Assembly: GCA_903923905.1 (NCBI GenBank)
Contig: CAIXZH010000033.1
Location: 1 to 64,000 of the forward strand
Origin: an uncultured Bacteroidia bacterium
GTDB lineage: Bacteria; Bacteroidota; Bacteroidia; Bacteroidales; Prolixibacteraceae
Direction: 5' to 3'
Length of the DNA: 64,000 nucleotides
The translations under genes were made by a program, and so were the position numbers. The notes beneath the pieces are model-generated. The model saw only the letters and a program-made list of their open reading frames with translations, did no database searches and was not told the origin of the DNA. Positions within the stretch are counted from its first letter, which is position 1; every line of letters begins with the position of its first letter. This document shows positions 45,373 through 54,339 of this stretch, piece by piece.

Positions 45373-46080
45373 ATGGAAGAAAGAAGGTACAAACATGTTC
45401 AGAATTTTCTGAAACTTCAGATTCAGAAAGGCTACTATGTTGTTGGGAGCTACCTCCCATCAGAGAATGAACTCTGTTCAACGTTCAGTATTACAAGAAC
45501 TACAGCCAGAAAGGCCCTGGAAGAACTTTTAAAAGAGGGGTTTATTGACCGGCAACATGGTAAGGGAAGTATAGTCAGGGAACGTCGTAAATCTTTAGGT
45601 CTGTTGAATGTGAAAGGATTCTCCGAAGCTGTCGGAAAAGATGTATCGACTGTTTTCCTCCAACATCCTAAACCGGGTTTATGGGATCCAGCCATCCATT
45701 TTACAATCAGCGAGACTGAACTTAATGAATCATGCGTCCATTTTGCCCGGCTCAGACGTGTCGGTGAAGTTCCGGTTATGATCGAATACAACTGGCTGGC
45801 GGATACCGGCCTTAAAGGATTTCCTGGTATTGATTTTATAGAAGGATCATTCTTTAAAACCCTGAGCCAGCATTATCATATTGAGATTACCGGATCAGAA
45901 CACGAACTTCGTGCAGAAAATGCCACAAAGAATATAGCCGCTCTTCTTAAAATCCCCCATGATTCCCCAATTCTCCACATCTCTGTAAAGTTTCACACGA
46001 GTAATAATAATTTCTTTATATACAGCGAATTATATTGTAATACCGAAAATTATCCGGTTGGAAACAGTTACCATCTTTAG
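45373..46080 (+). CDS. GntR/HutC-family transcriptional regulator
   Basis: A 235-residue regulator with an N-terminal winged helix (KGYYVVGSYLPSENELCSTF, ITRTTARKALEELLKEGFID) and a C-terminal UTRA effector domain. It heads an apparent operon with deoC and the oxidoreductase genes and has its palindrome immediately upstream. UTRA domains bind sugars, sugar phosphates or related small molecules. Confidence 0.88.
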   Translation: MEERRYKHVQNFLKLQIQKGYYVVGSYLPSENELCSTFSITRTTARKALEELLKEGFIDRQHGKGSIVRERRKSLGLLNVKGFSEAVGKDVSTVFLQHPKPGLWDPAIHFTISETELNESCVHFARLRRVGEVPVMIEYNWLADTGLKGFPGIDFIEGSFFKTLSQHYHIEITGSEHELRAENATKNIAALLKIPHDSPILHISVKFHTSNNNFFIYSELYCNTENYPVGNSYHL

Positions 46081-46119
46081 ATCAGGCTTTGTAATAACCA
46101 AATAATTAGTTTATTAAAA

Positions 46120-46836
46120 ATGACAAAAGTAAAAGAACTGGCAAAAATGATTGACCACTCGATCCTTCATCCTACTATGACTGATGAGGATTTAATCAGA
46201 GAGTGTGCAATAGCGAAAAAGTATGATGTAGCATCGGTTTGTGTAAAGCCATATATGGTAAAACAAGCCAAAGAATTGCTCACAGAATCAGATGTTTATG
46301 TGGGTTGTGTAATTGGTTTTCCTGCCGGAAATTCAACCATTGGGGTTAAAACTTTCGAAGCGGAAGCCGCTTGTATTGATGGCGCGGTCGAAATAGATAT
46401 GGTAATCAATATTGGCAAAGCACTTCAGGGCAAATGGGATTATATCAATGAAGAGATTAAAGCTGTAACCGATGTCACCCATCGTCATGGGGCAATTGTA
46501 AAGGTAATTTTCGAAACGGACTATATCACTAATAATAAAGATATTATAAAGCTTTGTGAAATCTGCACCAAAGTTGGGGCCGATTATGTCAAGACCTCAT
46601 CCGGTTTTGGTTTTGTAAAGGATGCTGACGGAAAATACGATTATACCGGAGCTACACTGGCAAACCTGATCCTGATGCGGCAACATTCAGGACCCATGGT
46701 AAAAGTCAAAGCTGCCGGAGGGGTTCGCACGCTTGACCAATTGATTGCTGTAAAAGAAGCCGGATGCACCCGTTGCGGAGCCACTGCAACCACTGCGATC
46801 ATGGAGGAGGCGATTAACCGGTTTGGAGATGAATAG
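46120..46836 (+). CDS. deoC: deoxyribose-phosphate aldolase
   Basis: A 238-residue class I aldolase. Key residues are visible: the Schiff-base lysine in YVKTSSGFG (Lys158), Asp93 (EIDMVINIG) and Lys197 (VKVKAAGGVR). It splits 2-deoxyribose 5-phosphate into glyceraldehyde 3-phosphate and acetaldehyde. It is 39 bases downstream of gntR and is followed after 36 bases by the gluconate-dehydrogenase-like genes. Confidence 0.93.
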   Translation: MTKVKELAKMIDHSILHPTMTDEDLIRECAIAKKYDVASVCVKPYMVKQAKELLTESDVYVGCVIGFPAGNSTIGVKTFEAEAACIDGAVEIDMVINIGKALQGKWDYINEEIKAVTDVTHRHGAIVKVIFETDYITNNKDIIKLCEICTKVGADYVKTSSGFGFVKDADGKYDYTGATLANLILMRQHSGPMVKVKAAGGVRTLDQLIAVKEAGCTRCGATATTAIMEEAINRFGDE

Positions 46837-46872
46837 CAGGAACAGGGTTAAACGATAAAAATATAAACACTG

Positions 46873-47445
46873 ATGGACAAACCAACGAAACTAACGCGAC
46901 GCCGATTTATTGCACTTTCTGTATTATCTGCAGGTGGGACATGCCTTCTAAGCAGGTGCGCAAATCAGGCACTTTCACCCTGGCGATTTATTACTGTCGG
47001 GGAATCTAATTTACTGGATGCCTTGGTGGAACAGATTATTCCGACTGATGATTGGCCCGGAGGTCGCGATGCGGGCGTTACCAATTTTATTGACCGACAA
47101 TTAGCAGGAGCATATAGCCGATATCAGGAAACCTACCGTAAAGGGCTACTGGCAATCCAGGAAACCTGCACTGCCAAATTTCATAAAAGATTTGAGGAAT
47201 TTTCTTTTGAGGAGCAAACCCAATTCCTTAAAATCATGGAAGGGGGAAAAATGGAAGGCCGGCAATGGGGGGACGGGTTTGACCGTTACTTCTTTCGCCT
47301 GATTCGTGATCACTCCATGCAGGGTTTCTATGGCAGTCCACGTCATGGAGGCAATAAAGACAACATCAGCTATAAAATGATGAAACTCGATTATCCGGTA
47401 ATCATCGGTCAAAACCGATACATTCTTAAATCTGATGGTAAATAA
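46873..47445 (+). CDS. gluconate 2-dehydrogenase subunit 3-like protein
   Basis: A 190-residue protein with a twin-arginine-like motif (TRRRFIALSVLSAGG) and a following Cys at a lipobox-like LSRC. The region TVGESNLLDALVEQIIPTDDWPG and NFIDRQLAGAYSRYQE matches subunit 3 of gluconate 2-dehydrogenases, which carries the complex across the membrane. It overlaps the GMC gene start by 11 bases, as is usual for this pair. Tat export would move a folded flavoprotein partner. Confidence 0.87.
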   Translation: MDKPTKLTRRRFIALSVLSAGGTCLLSRCANQALSPWRFITVGESNLLDALVEQIIPTDDWPGGRDAGVTNFIDRQLAGAYSRYQETYRKGLLAIQETCTAKFHKRFEEFSFEEQTQFLKIMEGGKMEGRQWGDGFDRYFFRLIRDHSMQGFYGSPRHGGNKDNISYKMMKLDYPVIIGQNRYILKSDGK

Positions 47446-49093
47446 ACATGTAAATGCCATTGTGGTTGGCGCCGGAGCGGGGGGTGGAATTGTTGCCAAG
47501 GAGTTAAGTGTTGCAGGCCTCTCGGTAGTCCTTTTTGAAAGGGGGGGCTGGGCTACCTATGATGATTCCGATACCGATGAGCTAAGGTCACAACGGACCA
47601 CTGTTCTCGGCAATGGGTATGGACCCGATGATTTGCATTATAAACGGGTTGTTGTAAACAATGACGGCACCACCACTACTGTGCTGCCCAGCGAAGGAAG
47701 TTATAACAATATTGCAGCCTGTGTTGGTTCCGGAACTGTAAGTTATGGAGCCATGGCCTGGCGATTTATGCAGGAAGATTTTAAGCTAAAAACCACTTAT
47801 GGATCAATTGAAGGCTCCACCCTTGAGGATTGGCCTTTAACCTACGAAGATCTCGAGTCGTGTTATGAAAAAGCTGAATGGGAAATCGGTGTGGCAGGAG
47901 ATGCTACTCAGAATCCATTTGGCGCACCACGTAAAAAGCCTTATCCGATGCCTCCGTTTTCCCATAACAGGGAGGCAAAATTGATGGTTGATGCTGCCAA
48001 ACGATTGGGATACCATCCTTTCCCTATTCCGATGTTGCGTAATTCAATTCCCTATCATGGTCGCCCGGCTTGCATCCGGATGCGAACCTGCTGTGGCTTT
48101 GCCTGTCCGGTAAATGCCAAATGCGGGACCCACAATACGGTGATTCCAATTGCAATTGGGAGTGGGAATTGTGAGTTACGTATCAATTCGGTAGTCAGTG
48201 AAATTCTTGTAAACGATCAGGGTAAAATCACCGGGGTCACCTATTTTGATGAAAAAAACAATAAACAAAACCAAACAGCCGACCTGGTAGTAATCTCAGC
48301 CTCAGCAACAGAAACGGCCAGGCTGCTTCTTAATTCCAAATCGAAATTCTTCCCGAAAGGAATCGGAAACGAAAATGACTGGGTGGGACGTAATCTTCAG
48401 GGACATGCCTATACGGGAGCGTACGGGATTTTTGAAGAAGAAGTTTATGACGATTTTGGTCCTGGCGCTTCAGTGGCTATCAGTGATTTTAATCACCATA
48501 ACCCGGGAATCATGGGTGGAGGCGTGCTTTGTAATGAATTTATCAGGATGCCGTACCTGTTTACTGGGGTTCGTCCTCCGGGGGCAGCCCGCTGGGGCAA
48601 AGAACATAAAACATTTCAGCGGCTTAATTTCAAGAGGGTTGCTCAGGCAGTTGGACCATACCAGGAGATCCCAAAGTTTGAATCCAGGGTTGAAGTCGAC
48701 CCAACAGTAAAAGATTTCCGGGGTATTCCGGTCGTTAGATTATCAGGTACCAGGCATGAGAAGGATATCGAAGGATGCCGGTTCATGTCTGAAAAGGCAG
48801 AATTATGGCTAAAGGAAGCCGGGGCAGTTCATACCTGGCAATCTGTTGGCGGAGGGAAGGGGATCAGTGGTGGTCAGCATCAGGCAGGTACATGCCGGAT
48901 GGGTAATGACCCTAAGACATCTGTAACCGATAAATATGGAAGAATTCATGCTGTCCCTAACCTGTTCGTGGCAGATGGAAGTCTGAATGTCAGCAATGGA
49001 GGTTTTAATCCGGTGTTGACAATTATGGCTTTGGGTTTTCGCGTAGGAGGTTATATAGCCGGTGAATGGTTAAAAGGAAACCGATTCAAGTAA
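47435..49093 (+). CDS. GMC-family flavoprotein oxidoreductase
   Basis: A 552-residue FAD enzyme. N-terminal VVGAGAGGGIVAKEL is the FAD-binding fold, the middle CIRMRTCCGFACPVNAKCG carries extra cysteines, and the C-terminal HQAGTCRMG and NPVLTIMALGFRV are the GMC active-site region. With subunit 3 and a following multiheme cytochrome it forms a gluconate-dehydrogenase-type periplasmic sugar/polyol dehydrogenase. It has no own signal and would be co-exported with the Tat partner. Substrate unknown. Confidence 0.9.
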   Translation: MVNKHVNAIVVGAGAGGGIVAKELSVAGLSVVLFERGGWATYDDSDTDELRSQRTTVLGNGYGPDDLHYKRVVVNNDGTTTTVLPSEGSYNNIAACVGSGTVSYGAMAWRFMQEDFKLKTTYGSIEGSTLEDWPLTYEDLESCYEKAEWEIGVAGDATQNPFGAPRKKPYPMPPFSHNREAKLMVDAAKRLGYHPFPIPMLRNSIPYHGRPACIRMRTCCGFACPVNAKCGTHNTVIPIAIGSGNCELRINSVVSEILVNDQGKITGVTYFDEKNNKQNQTADLVVISASATETARLLLNSKSKFFPKGIGNENDWVGRNLQGHAYTGAYGIFEEEVYDDFGPGASVAISDFNHHNPGIMGGGVLCNEFIRMPYLFTGVRPPGAARWGKEHKTFQRLNFKRVAQAVGPYQEIPKFESRVEVDPTVKDFRGIPVVRLSGTRHEKDIEGCRFMSEKAELWLKEAGAVHTWQSVGGGKGISGGQHQAGTCRMGNDPKTSVTDKYGRIHAVPNLFVADGSLNVSNGGFNPVLTIMALGFRVGGYIAGEWLKGNRFK

Positions 49094-49103
49094 ACCCACA
49101 ACT

Positions 49104-50189
49104 ATGATTATGACCAGAATATCCAAATTTACACTTTTAACTATTTCCGCAATTCTGATAGTCGGCACAGTCGCTTTTAGTTCATTTTATAACTATTGGA
49201 ACACAGCCTCACCCGACAAAACCTGTTCTTCATGCCATGAGATTGGACAATCGGTAACCTCGCAAGCAAAATCCGTACATCGCAATTTAAAATGCAAAGA
49301 GTGCCATGGTACCGCATGGAGTAATGGGTTGCATAGTTTTGAAGAAAAAGGAATGATGGTTGTTAACCACCTAAAAAACAAGAGGTCAGAGAATATAAAG
49401 ATGAGTGATGAACAGTTATTGGAAGTACTCAACAACTGCAGGCGCTGCCACACTACAGAGTATGCTATGTGGACGTCAGGTGGTCATTCTGTTGATTATC
49501 AGCACATATTTTTAAACTTAAAGCATAATTCCACTGAACAAATCAACTTCGATTGCCTGCGCTGTCACGGGATGTTTTATCAGGGAACTGTCAGAGATTT
49601 AGTAGAGCCACTGAATATTAAAGGACCATGGAAACTGAAAGATGGAAAGTTGGCTGCTTTGCCGGCAATTCCCTGTATGGCGTGCCATCAGATTCATCAG
49701 GATGGAACGCCTCAAACCAGACCCGATTATTCCAATCCGAAAACAACCTTTTATCTCAGGGGAAGCGCTGTTTCAAAAGTTTACTTTTACGACCGGCACG
49801 AAAAAACAGAATATCCGGTTGCAGATTTACCCAGGTTAAACCTATGCGAAGGTGAAAGGAAAGTTAAAGTTTCAGATGACCCCATCATGCGGAATTGCAT
49901 TCAGTGTCATGCTCCCAACGCACAGCACCAGGCCGGAACAGGAGACGACAAAACTCCCAGGGGTGTGCATGAAGGACTAAGTTGCATGGCCTGTCATCTG
50001 CCCCATAGCAACAATTCAAGGAATAGTTGTGTATCGTGTCATCCTGCTATTTCAAATTGTAATATAGATGTGACCAAAATGAATACCAGTTATGCAGATT
50101 CAAAAAGTCCGAATAACATCCATATTGTTTCCTGCAATGATTGCCACAAAGTGATAAAACAGCGGAAGGTGCCAACAATCAGGAATTAA
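49104..50189 (+). CDS. multiheme c-type cytochrome (nine CXXCH)
   Basis: A 361-residue protein with an N-terminal TM anchor and nine CXXCH heme sites: CSSCH, CKECH, CRRCH, CLRCH, CMACH, CIQCH, CMACH, CVSCH and CNDCH. The first segment resembles NapC/NirT-type anchors. It lies 10 bases after the GMC gene and replaces the mono- or tri-heme cytochrome of known gluconate dehydrogenases as presumed electron acceptor. Cytochrome c maturation would be needed. Confidence 0.9.
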   Translation: MIMTRISKFTLLTISAILIVGTVAFSSFYNYWNTASPDKTCSSCHEIGQSVTSQAKSVHRNLKCKECHGTAWSNGLHSFEEKGMMVVNHLKNKRSENIKMSDEQLLEVLNNCRRCHTTEYAMWTSGGHSVDYQHIFLNLKHNSTEQINFDCLRCHGMFYQGTVRDLVEPLNIKGPWKLKDGKLAALPAIPCMACHQIHQDGTPQTRPDYSNPKTTFYLRGSAVSKVYFYDRHEKTEYPVADLPRLNLCEGERKVKVSDDPIMRNCIQCHAPNAQHQAGTGDDKTPRGVHEGLSCMACHLPHSNNSRNSCVSCHPAISNCNIDVTKMNTSYADSKSPNNIHIVSCNDCHKVIKQRKVPTIRN

Positions 50190-50258
50190 TAAGCCGGATA
50201 GAAATAGAAAAAAAGACCTGAAGAAATATTTCTTTCATTAAGTCCCCAGTTTCGCAGG

Positions 50259-51662
50259 TCATTTTACTTCCAAATGAACAAGATCGATACCCATTTTTTT
50301 ACCAAGATTTCTGCTGTATTTTTTATCCTTCGGATTATTCCAGTGTTCGGTAGTTCCCAGGCTGGCAAGTCTTGTGCCGTCGCGTTCCGGATCATAAACT
50401 ACTCCTGAAGGGGGATTATTGGCCAAAGCCATTTCTTCCATCGCATGATCGCTGTATAGCATGTCGGGTGCATCGGGCCATTCCGCAAGGGCAAAATCGA
50501 GCGCAACTGATTCAGCTGCAACACCGTCCTGAGAGGCGAATATACTATTCGGCCATTCCTGATGGAAGGGAGTCAACGACCATCTGGAATCTGGAATTCC
50601 ATTTAAAGATTTATTACTGTAAATGCCGTCAATTAAAAAAAGGATGGTTTTTGCCCCTAAGTCTTTATGTCCCATAAAATCAGGATAAACTGAGTATTGT
50701 CTTTTGCCTTCTCTGTTTTGACTGAATCCGCTGCAATGCGCATTCTTTTGCCAGTCAGTTTCAATGCTTGTGCATCCAAAAAAGTTTTTGGCACACAGCG
50801 ATACACCCTGGCTGACATGCCCTTTCATGATGGCCATATTGATTATGTAATCGGCTTCTTTAAAGCAAGTTGCCAGTCCTTTGGTCATTCCATCGAAATC
50901 AAAGGAATAGATAAAACCATTTTCTACAAAAGTCGACTTTTCACGACCATCCCCGCCATTGTGATCGGTATAATGGACTTTCGGGTAAACGGAATGGCAT
51001 TTGTCATAAATATTATTGGTCACAAACCTGCTGGGGTCTGCAACTGTAATATTTTCCTGAGCAATTCCTGCTTCACTGACCAGACTTTTTAAAAGGGAAA
51101 GAATCAATTGCGGATTGGCATTGATCTCTTTGGAGCTTTCATGGGAATCCGCATTGTTTTGGTTTATTTTAATAGCCACCTTCTCGCCTGAAAGGTAACC
51201 AACATTTACATTCCTATTGGCTTTATTGAAAAAGCGGAATATTGCATCCCATGATTTTTGTTCATTTTGAGTATTCGTCAAACTGAAAAGAGTTTGGGAG
51301 ACAAGCTTGTCAGTTTCTGTCTGATTATTGAACCGGTCTTCCCACCAGAAGCCGGTCTTCCCATCCCAGGATGCAATTTTGGGATCATGCCCCCAAACCA
51401 CCCGGCCTGGATTTATCCCTTTGGCAACACCCAGAGGTACGTTGGGCTTGTACCATATTTTCAAATTATTTACACTGAAATTTGCGTCCGATTTAACGGT
51501 GAATAAATTTGCACCTGCAATTCCAAGTATTACAAACAAAACTACAGCCAGGTATTTGGCTTCTAAAAGCTTATTTTTTGCTTCTTTGAACGCCAAAGCT
51601 GATCCGGACAGGGATAATAGCCAAATTACAAAGCCTGACATTATTGGAGATGCCGCCTGCAT
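50259..51662 (-). CDS. DUF362-domain membrane-anchored protein
   Basis: A 467-residue protein with two N-terminal TM segments, then a DUF362 domain: VAIKINQNNADSH, IYDKCHSVYPKVHYTDHN, YIINMAIMKGHVSQGVSLCAKNFFG and the YDPERDGTRLASLGTTEHWNN end. DUF362 in other proteins binds Fe-S clusters, but no CxxCxxC ferredoxin motif appears here. The function is unknown. It may start seven codons later (ATG 51641). Confidence 0.75.
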   Translation of the reverse strand: MQAASPIMSGFVIWLLSLSGSALAFKEAKNKLLEAKYLAVVLFVILGIAGANLFTVKSDANFSVNNLKIWYKPNVPLGVAKGINPGRVVWGHDPKIASWDGKTGFWWEDRFNNQTETDKLVSQTLFSLTNTQNEQKSWDAIFRFFNKANRNVNVGYLSGEKVAIKINQNNADSHESSKEINANPQLILSLLKSLVSEAGIAQENITVADPSRFVTNNIYDKCHSVYPKVHYTDHNGGDGREKSTFVENGFIYSFDFDGMTKGLATCFKEADYIINMAIMKGHVSQGVSLCAKNFFGCTSIETDWQKNAHCSGFSQNREGKRQYSVYPDFMGHKDLGAKTILFLIDGIYSNKSLNGIPDSRWSLTPFHQEWPNSIFASQDGVAAESVALDFALAEWPDAPDMLYSDHAMEEMALANNPPSGVVYDPERDGTRLASLGTTEHWNNPKDKKYSRNLGKKMGIDLVHLEVK

Positions 51663-51841
51663 ACAGGGGTAGGTTGCCCTCGAAGGTTTGGGAATTACCC
51701 GTATCAGAAACCACAGGGTTGAAATAAGGCCCAGAAGGAAAACTCAATATTGCCCAATAACTTTTTGCGCTTTTGGTATGTTCCAAGCGCCTTTTCAGTT
51801 GAGTAAGCATCTTTTCAGTTTCAAAGTTGGTATATCTAATC

Positions 51842-51870
51842 CAAAAATACCATTTTTCTCTTAAATCAAA
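51842..51870 (-). promoter_or_regulatory. putative promoter for the DUF362 gene
   Basis: On the minus strand TTTG (51867-51870) and TATTTTTG (51842-51849) match the -33 and -7 elements of Bacteroidota with 17 bases between them. It implies a leader of about 175 bases. Confidence 0.4.
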
Positions 51871-51886
51871 AATTTTTTCCCCATAA

Positions 51887-51923
51887 GACACAATACCCAC
51901 TGATAATCAGCGGGTATTGTGTC
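51887..51923 (-). terminator. long hairpin after tRNA-Leu, possible terminator
   Basis: A 17-bp stem with one mismatch (51887-51903 and 51907-51923) and a 3-base loop, just after the tRNA 3' end. The U-tract is weak, so efficiency is uncertain. Confidence 0.5.
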
Positions 51924-51927
51924 ATTG

Positions 51928-52014
51928 TGGTGCCCAGAACAAGACTCGAACTTGCACACCGTAACCGGAACCAGCCCCTCAAGCTGGCGTGTCTACCAAT
52001 TTCACCATCTGGGC
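51928..52014 (-). tRNA. tRNA-Leu(GAG)
   Basis: A complete type II tRNA read on the minus strand: acceptor GCCCAGA paired with TCTGGGC, D-arm, anticodon loop TTGAGGG giving GAG, a long variable arm, T-loop GTTCGAGTC and an encoded CCA. It decodes CUC/CUU leucine codons. A -7-like TATATTTG (52034-52041) lies just upstream. Confidence 0.93.
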
Positions 52015-52095
52015 AGAGTGCCATAAGCGGTTGCAAATATATAAAAAATTTAAGACCATAGAACCGCCATTTGTCAATATTTAAGAAAACCTTGT

Positions 52096-52434
52096 TTATC
52101 GCTCATAACTAACTTCGTAGGTTATATCTTCAACCACGCCCGATGAATTCAGATAATATTTAAAGATTTCAGTCTTGACTGATCTGGGACTTTCAAACCG
52201 GTCATATTGAAATGCTCCGGTATTGATCATGGCAGCTTTCAATGCTTTTTTCTTTACATAAATATCGATCTTTTGATTCTTTTCACCCTTTTCGATTTGT
52301 GTTGGTTTTCCCAAGCTCAACACAAGCTCTTTTTCGCTTTTCCCTTTATACTGCCTCATTATCTTACTCTGCACAGAGCATCCGCAAAGCCCGATGATCA
52401 GACCTAATAAAATGAATTTCGATAAATTTCTCAT
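52096..52434 (-). CDS. small lipoprotein, SmpA/OmlA-like
   Basis: A 112-residue lipoprotein with lipobox LCGC (Cys19). SEKELVLSLGKPTQIEKGEKN is reminiscent of the SmpA/OmlA/BamE-like domain, which has the pattern of G-K-P followed by a turn. Function not known. It follows the LMW phosphatase gene. Confidence 0.6.
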   Translation of the reverse strand: MRNLSKFILLGLIIGLCGCSVQSKIMRQYKGKSEKELVLSLGKPTQIEKGEKNQKIDIYVKKKALKAAMINTGAFQYDRFESPRSVKTEIFKYYLNSSGVVEDITYEVSYER

Positions 52435-52459
52435 ATTCAATAAATTTCTACGTATTTCG

Positions 52460-52951
52460 TTATTTGCTGATCTGATTATGCGTTTCTAAGTGCTCCATTA
52501 AACCGTCGCAGGCATCTTCCAACAGATCGAGCACCAATTCAAATCCATTTTGGTCACCATAATAGGGATCCGGAATATGATCGTAATTGAATTGTATCCG
52601 AAAATCGGCCATCCTGAAGATTAGTTTCCGCTCCTCAACTGATCGGGCAAGCATATTTAAATCTTTGATATTCTGATCATCCATTACGATAATCATATCA
52701 AAATGTTCAAAATCGATGGAAGGTTTCACTTTTCGAGAAATACTGGTCACCTCATAACCACGTTTTATGGCATGTTTACGCATCCGCATATCGGCCTGTT
52801 CACCCGAATGGTATCCGATGATTCCAGCCGAATCACAAACAACCTGGTGATTTAAACCAGCTTTCTTCAATTTCCAGTTCATTACTGCTTCTGCAGTAGG
52901 CGAACGACAGATATTACCCAAACAAACAAAAAGGAGTTTTTTTTCAATCAT
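52460..52951 (-). CDS. low-molecular-weight protein-tyrosine phosphatase
   Basis: A 163-residue LMW-PTP. The P-loop CLGNICRSP with nucleophile Cys10 and the acid DPYYGD are intact. Such enzymes dephosphorylate tyrosine kinases of polysaccharide export or arginine phosphate. No kinase gene is adjacent. Confidence 0.93.
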   Translation of the reverse strand: MIEKKLLFVCLGNICRSPTAEAVMNWKLKKAGLNHQVVCDSAGIIGYHSGEQADMRMRKHAIKRGYEVTSISRKVKPSIDFEHFDMIIVMDDQNIKDLNMLARSVEERKLIFRMADFRIQFNYDHIPDPYYGDQNGFELVLDLLEDACDGLMEHLETHNQISK

Positions 52952-53189
52952 TCAATACAAAAAATTACGCGTCATTCTATCAAAACCTTTCCTTAGGGAA
53001 GCTCCCATCTAATCAGGATACAAAGATGACCGAAATCTGCAGAAATAAAAAAACATTTTCCGGCTATTTTTTTTCAGTACCCTAAAAGCCCAAAAATCCT
53101 TCATCGGAGGTTGTTTTTTTTAGTATACTTGTCGAACGAATTAAGGGGTTGATTTGTTATACCCTAAAAACCATCAAAACTTTAAGATT

Positions 53190-54203
53190 ATGGCAGATTT
53201 AAGAACTACTTATATGGGAATCGAGTTGAAGAATCCCATCATACTGGGCGCTTCAAGTTTAGTAGAAGATCCGATAGTCATTCAGAAAATTGAAAGAGCA
53301 GGAGTTGCTGCTATTGTCTACAGGTCATTATTTGAGGAGCAAATACATCTGGAACAAATACAACTGCAAGACCAGCTTGGCGAATATGATGAGCGCAATG
53401 CAGAGATGCTCCATATGTTTCCTCAAGTTAAGCATGGCGGAGCAAAAGAGCATTTATTCAAACTTGAGAAGCTAATTTCGAAAGTGTCTATCCCGGTTTT
53501 TGCAAGTCTAAATGCGACCTACGAAGAATCCTGGGAGGAGTATGCCTTGGCACTCGAAAAGACAGGGATTGCAGGATTGGAACTTAATTTTTACGATGTC
53601 GCCGTAGATGGAGCTATTCCCGGATCCGAGATTGAAGAAAAACAACTACGAATCCTTTCAAAAATTAAAAATATTCTAAAAATTCCAGTCAGTGTAAAAC
53701 TTAGTCCTTTCTATGCCAACCCCCTCAATCTGATCGGCAGGATGGATCAGGCAGGAGCAGATGGAATTGTCTTGTTTAATCGTTTCTTTCAACCTGAGAT
53801 TAATATTGAAACCGAGGAATTCTTCTTTCCTTTCGATCTGACTCATCCGAAAGATTATCAGCTAAGCCTTCGTTATGCTGGTTTGCTTTACGGGAATATA
53901 AAGGCCGATATCTGCACAGGCAGAGGGATATCTGATGGAAGTGATATGATTAAAATGTTATTGGCAGGAGCTAATGCAGTTCAGGTTGTCAGTGCCATTT
54001 ACCGAAATAAAGCCAGCCATATTACCAGTATGATCGATATGCTCGATGAATGGATGGATGTGAGGGGCTATAAAACTATCGACGATTTTAAGGGAAGACT
54101 CTCCATGAAAAATTCAAAAGATCCATATGCCTACAAAAGAGCACAATACGTCGATATTTTAATGAAATCAACCGAAATCCTCAAAAAATATCCAATGGTT
54201 TAG
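53190..54203 (+). CDS. dihydroorotate dehydrogenase-like protein
   Basis: A 337-residue TIM-barrel flavoprotein: YMGIELKNPIILGASSLVED, PVFASLNATYEESWEEY, IPVSVKLSPFYANPLNL and GADGIVLFNRFFQP, GANAVQVVSAIY. It resembles class 1 dihydroorotate dehydrogenase, but lacks the pyrimidine genes around and this clade is often annotated as DHOD-like only. The start at 53190 is preferred because it gives the family's standard N terminus. Confidence 0.82.
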   Translation: MADLRTTYMGIELKNPIILGASSLVEDPIVIQKIERAGVAAIVYRSLFEEQIHLEQIQLQDQLGEYDERNAEMLHMFPQVKHGGAKEHLFKLEKLISKVSIPVFASLNATYEESWEEYALALEKTGIAGLELNFYDVAVDGAIPGSEIEEKQLRILSKIKNILKIPVSVKLSPFYANPLNLIGRMDQAGADGIVLFNRFFQPEINIETEEFFFPFDLTHPKDYQLSLRYAGLLYGNIKADICTGRGISDGSDMIKMLLAGANAVQVVSAIYRNKASHITSMIDMLDEWMDVRGYKTIDDFKGRLSMKNSKDPYAYKRAQYVDILMKSTEILKKYPMV

Positions 54204-54251
54204 TTTATTAATTCCGGTCCAGCAAATTTAAATCCGGATTACAGTAATTTC

Positions 54252-54315
54252 AAAATGCAAAATACAAAGGGCAAAATGCAAATATCGTATTGCGACCTTT
54301 TGAATTTTGCATTTT
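54252..54315. repeat. large AT-rich palindrome after the DHOD-like gene
   Basis: The arm AAAATGCAAAATACAAAG (54252-54269) pairs with TTTTGAATTTTGCATTTT (54298-54315), with a smaller direct copy of the arm inside. It is followed by T-rich sequence and could act as a terminator. Confidence 0.55.
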
Positions 54316-54339
54316 AATTTTTTCATTTTATTTTTTTTT

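Noticed and set aside
51571-51900. 109-codon minus-strand ORF upstream of and overlapping DUF362
   Set aside because: Its end is a shadow of the DUF362 N terminus in another frame and the rest has no recognisable domain.
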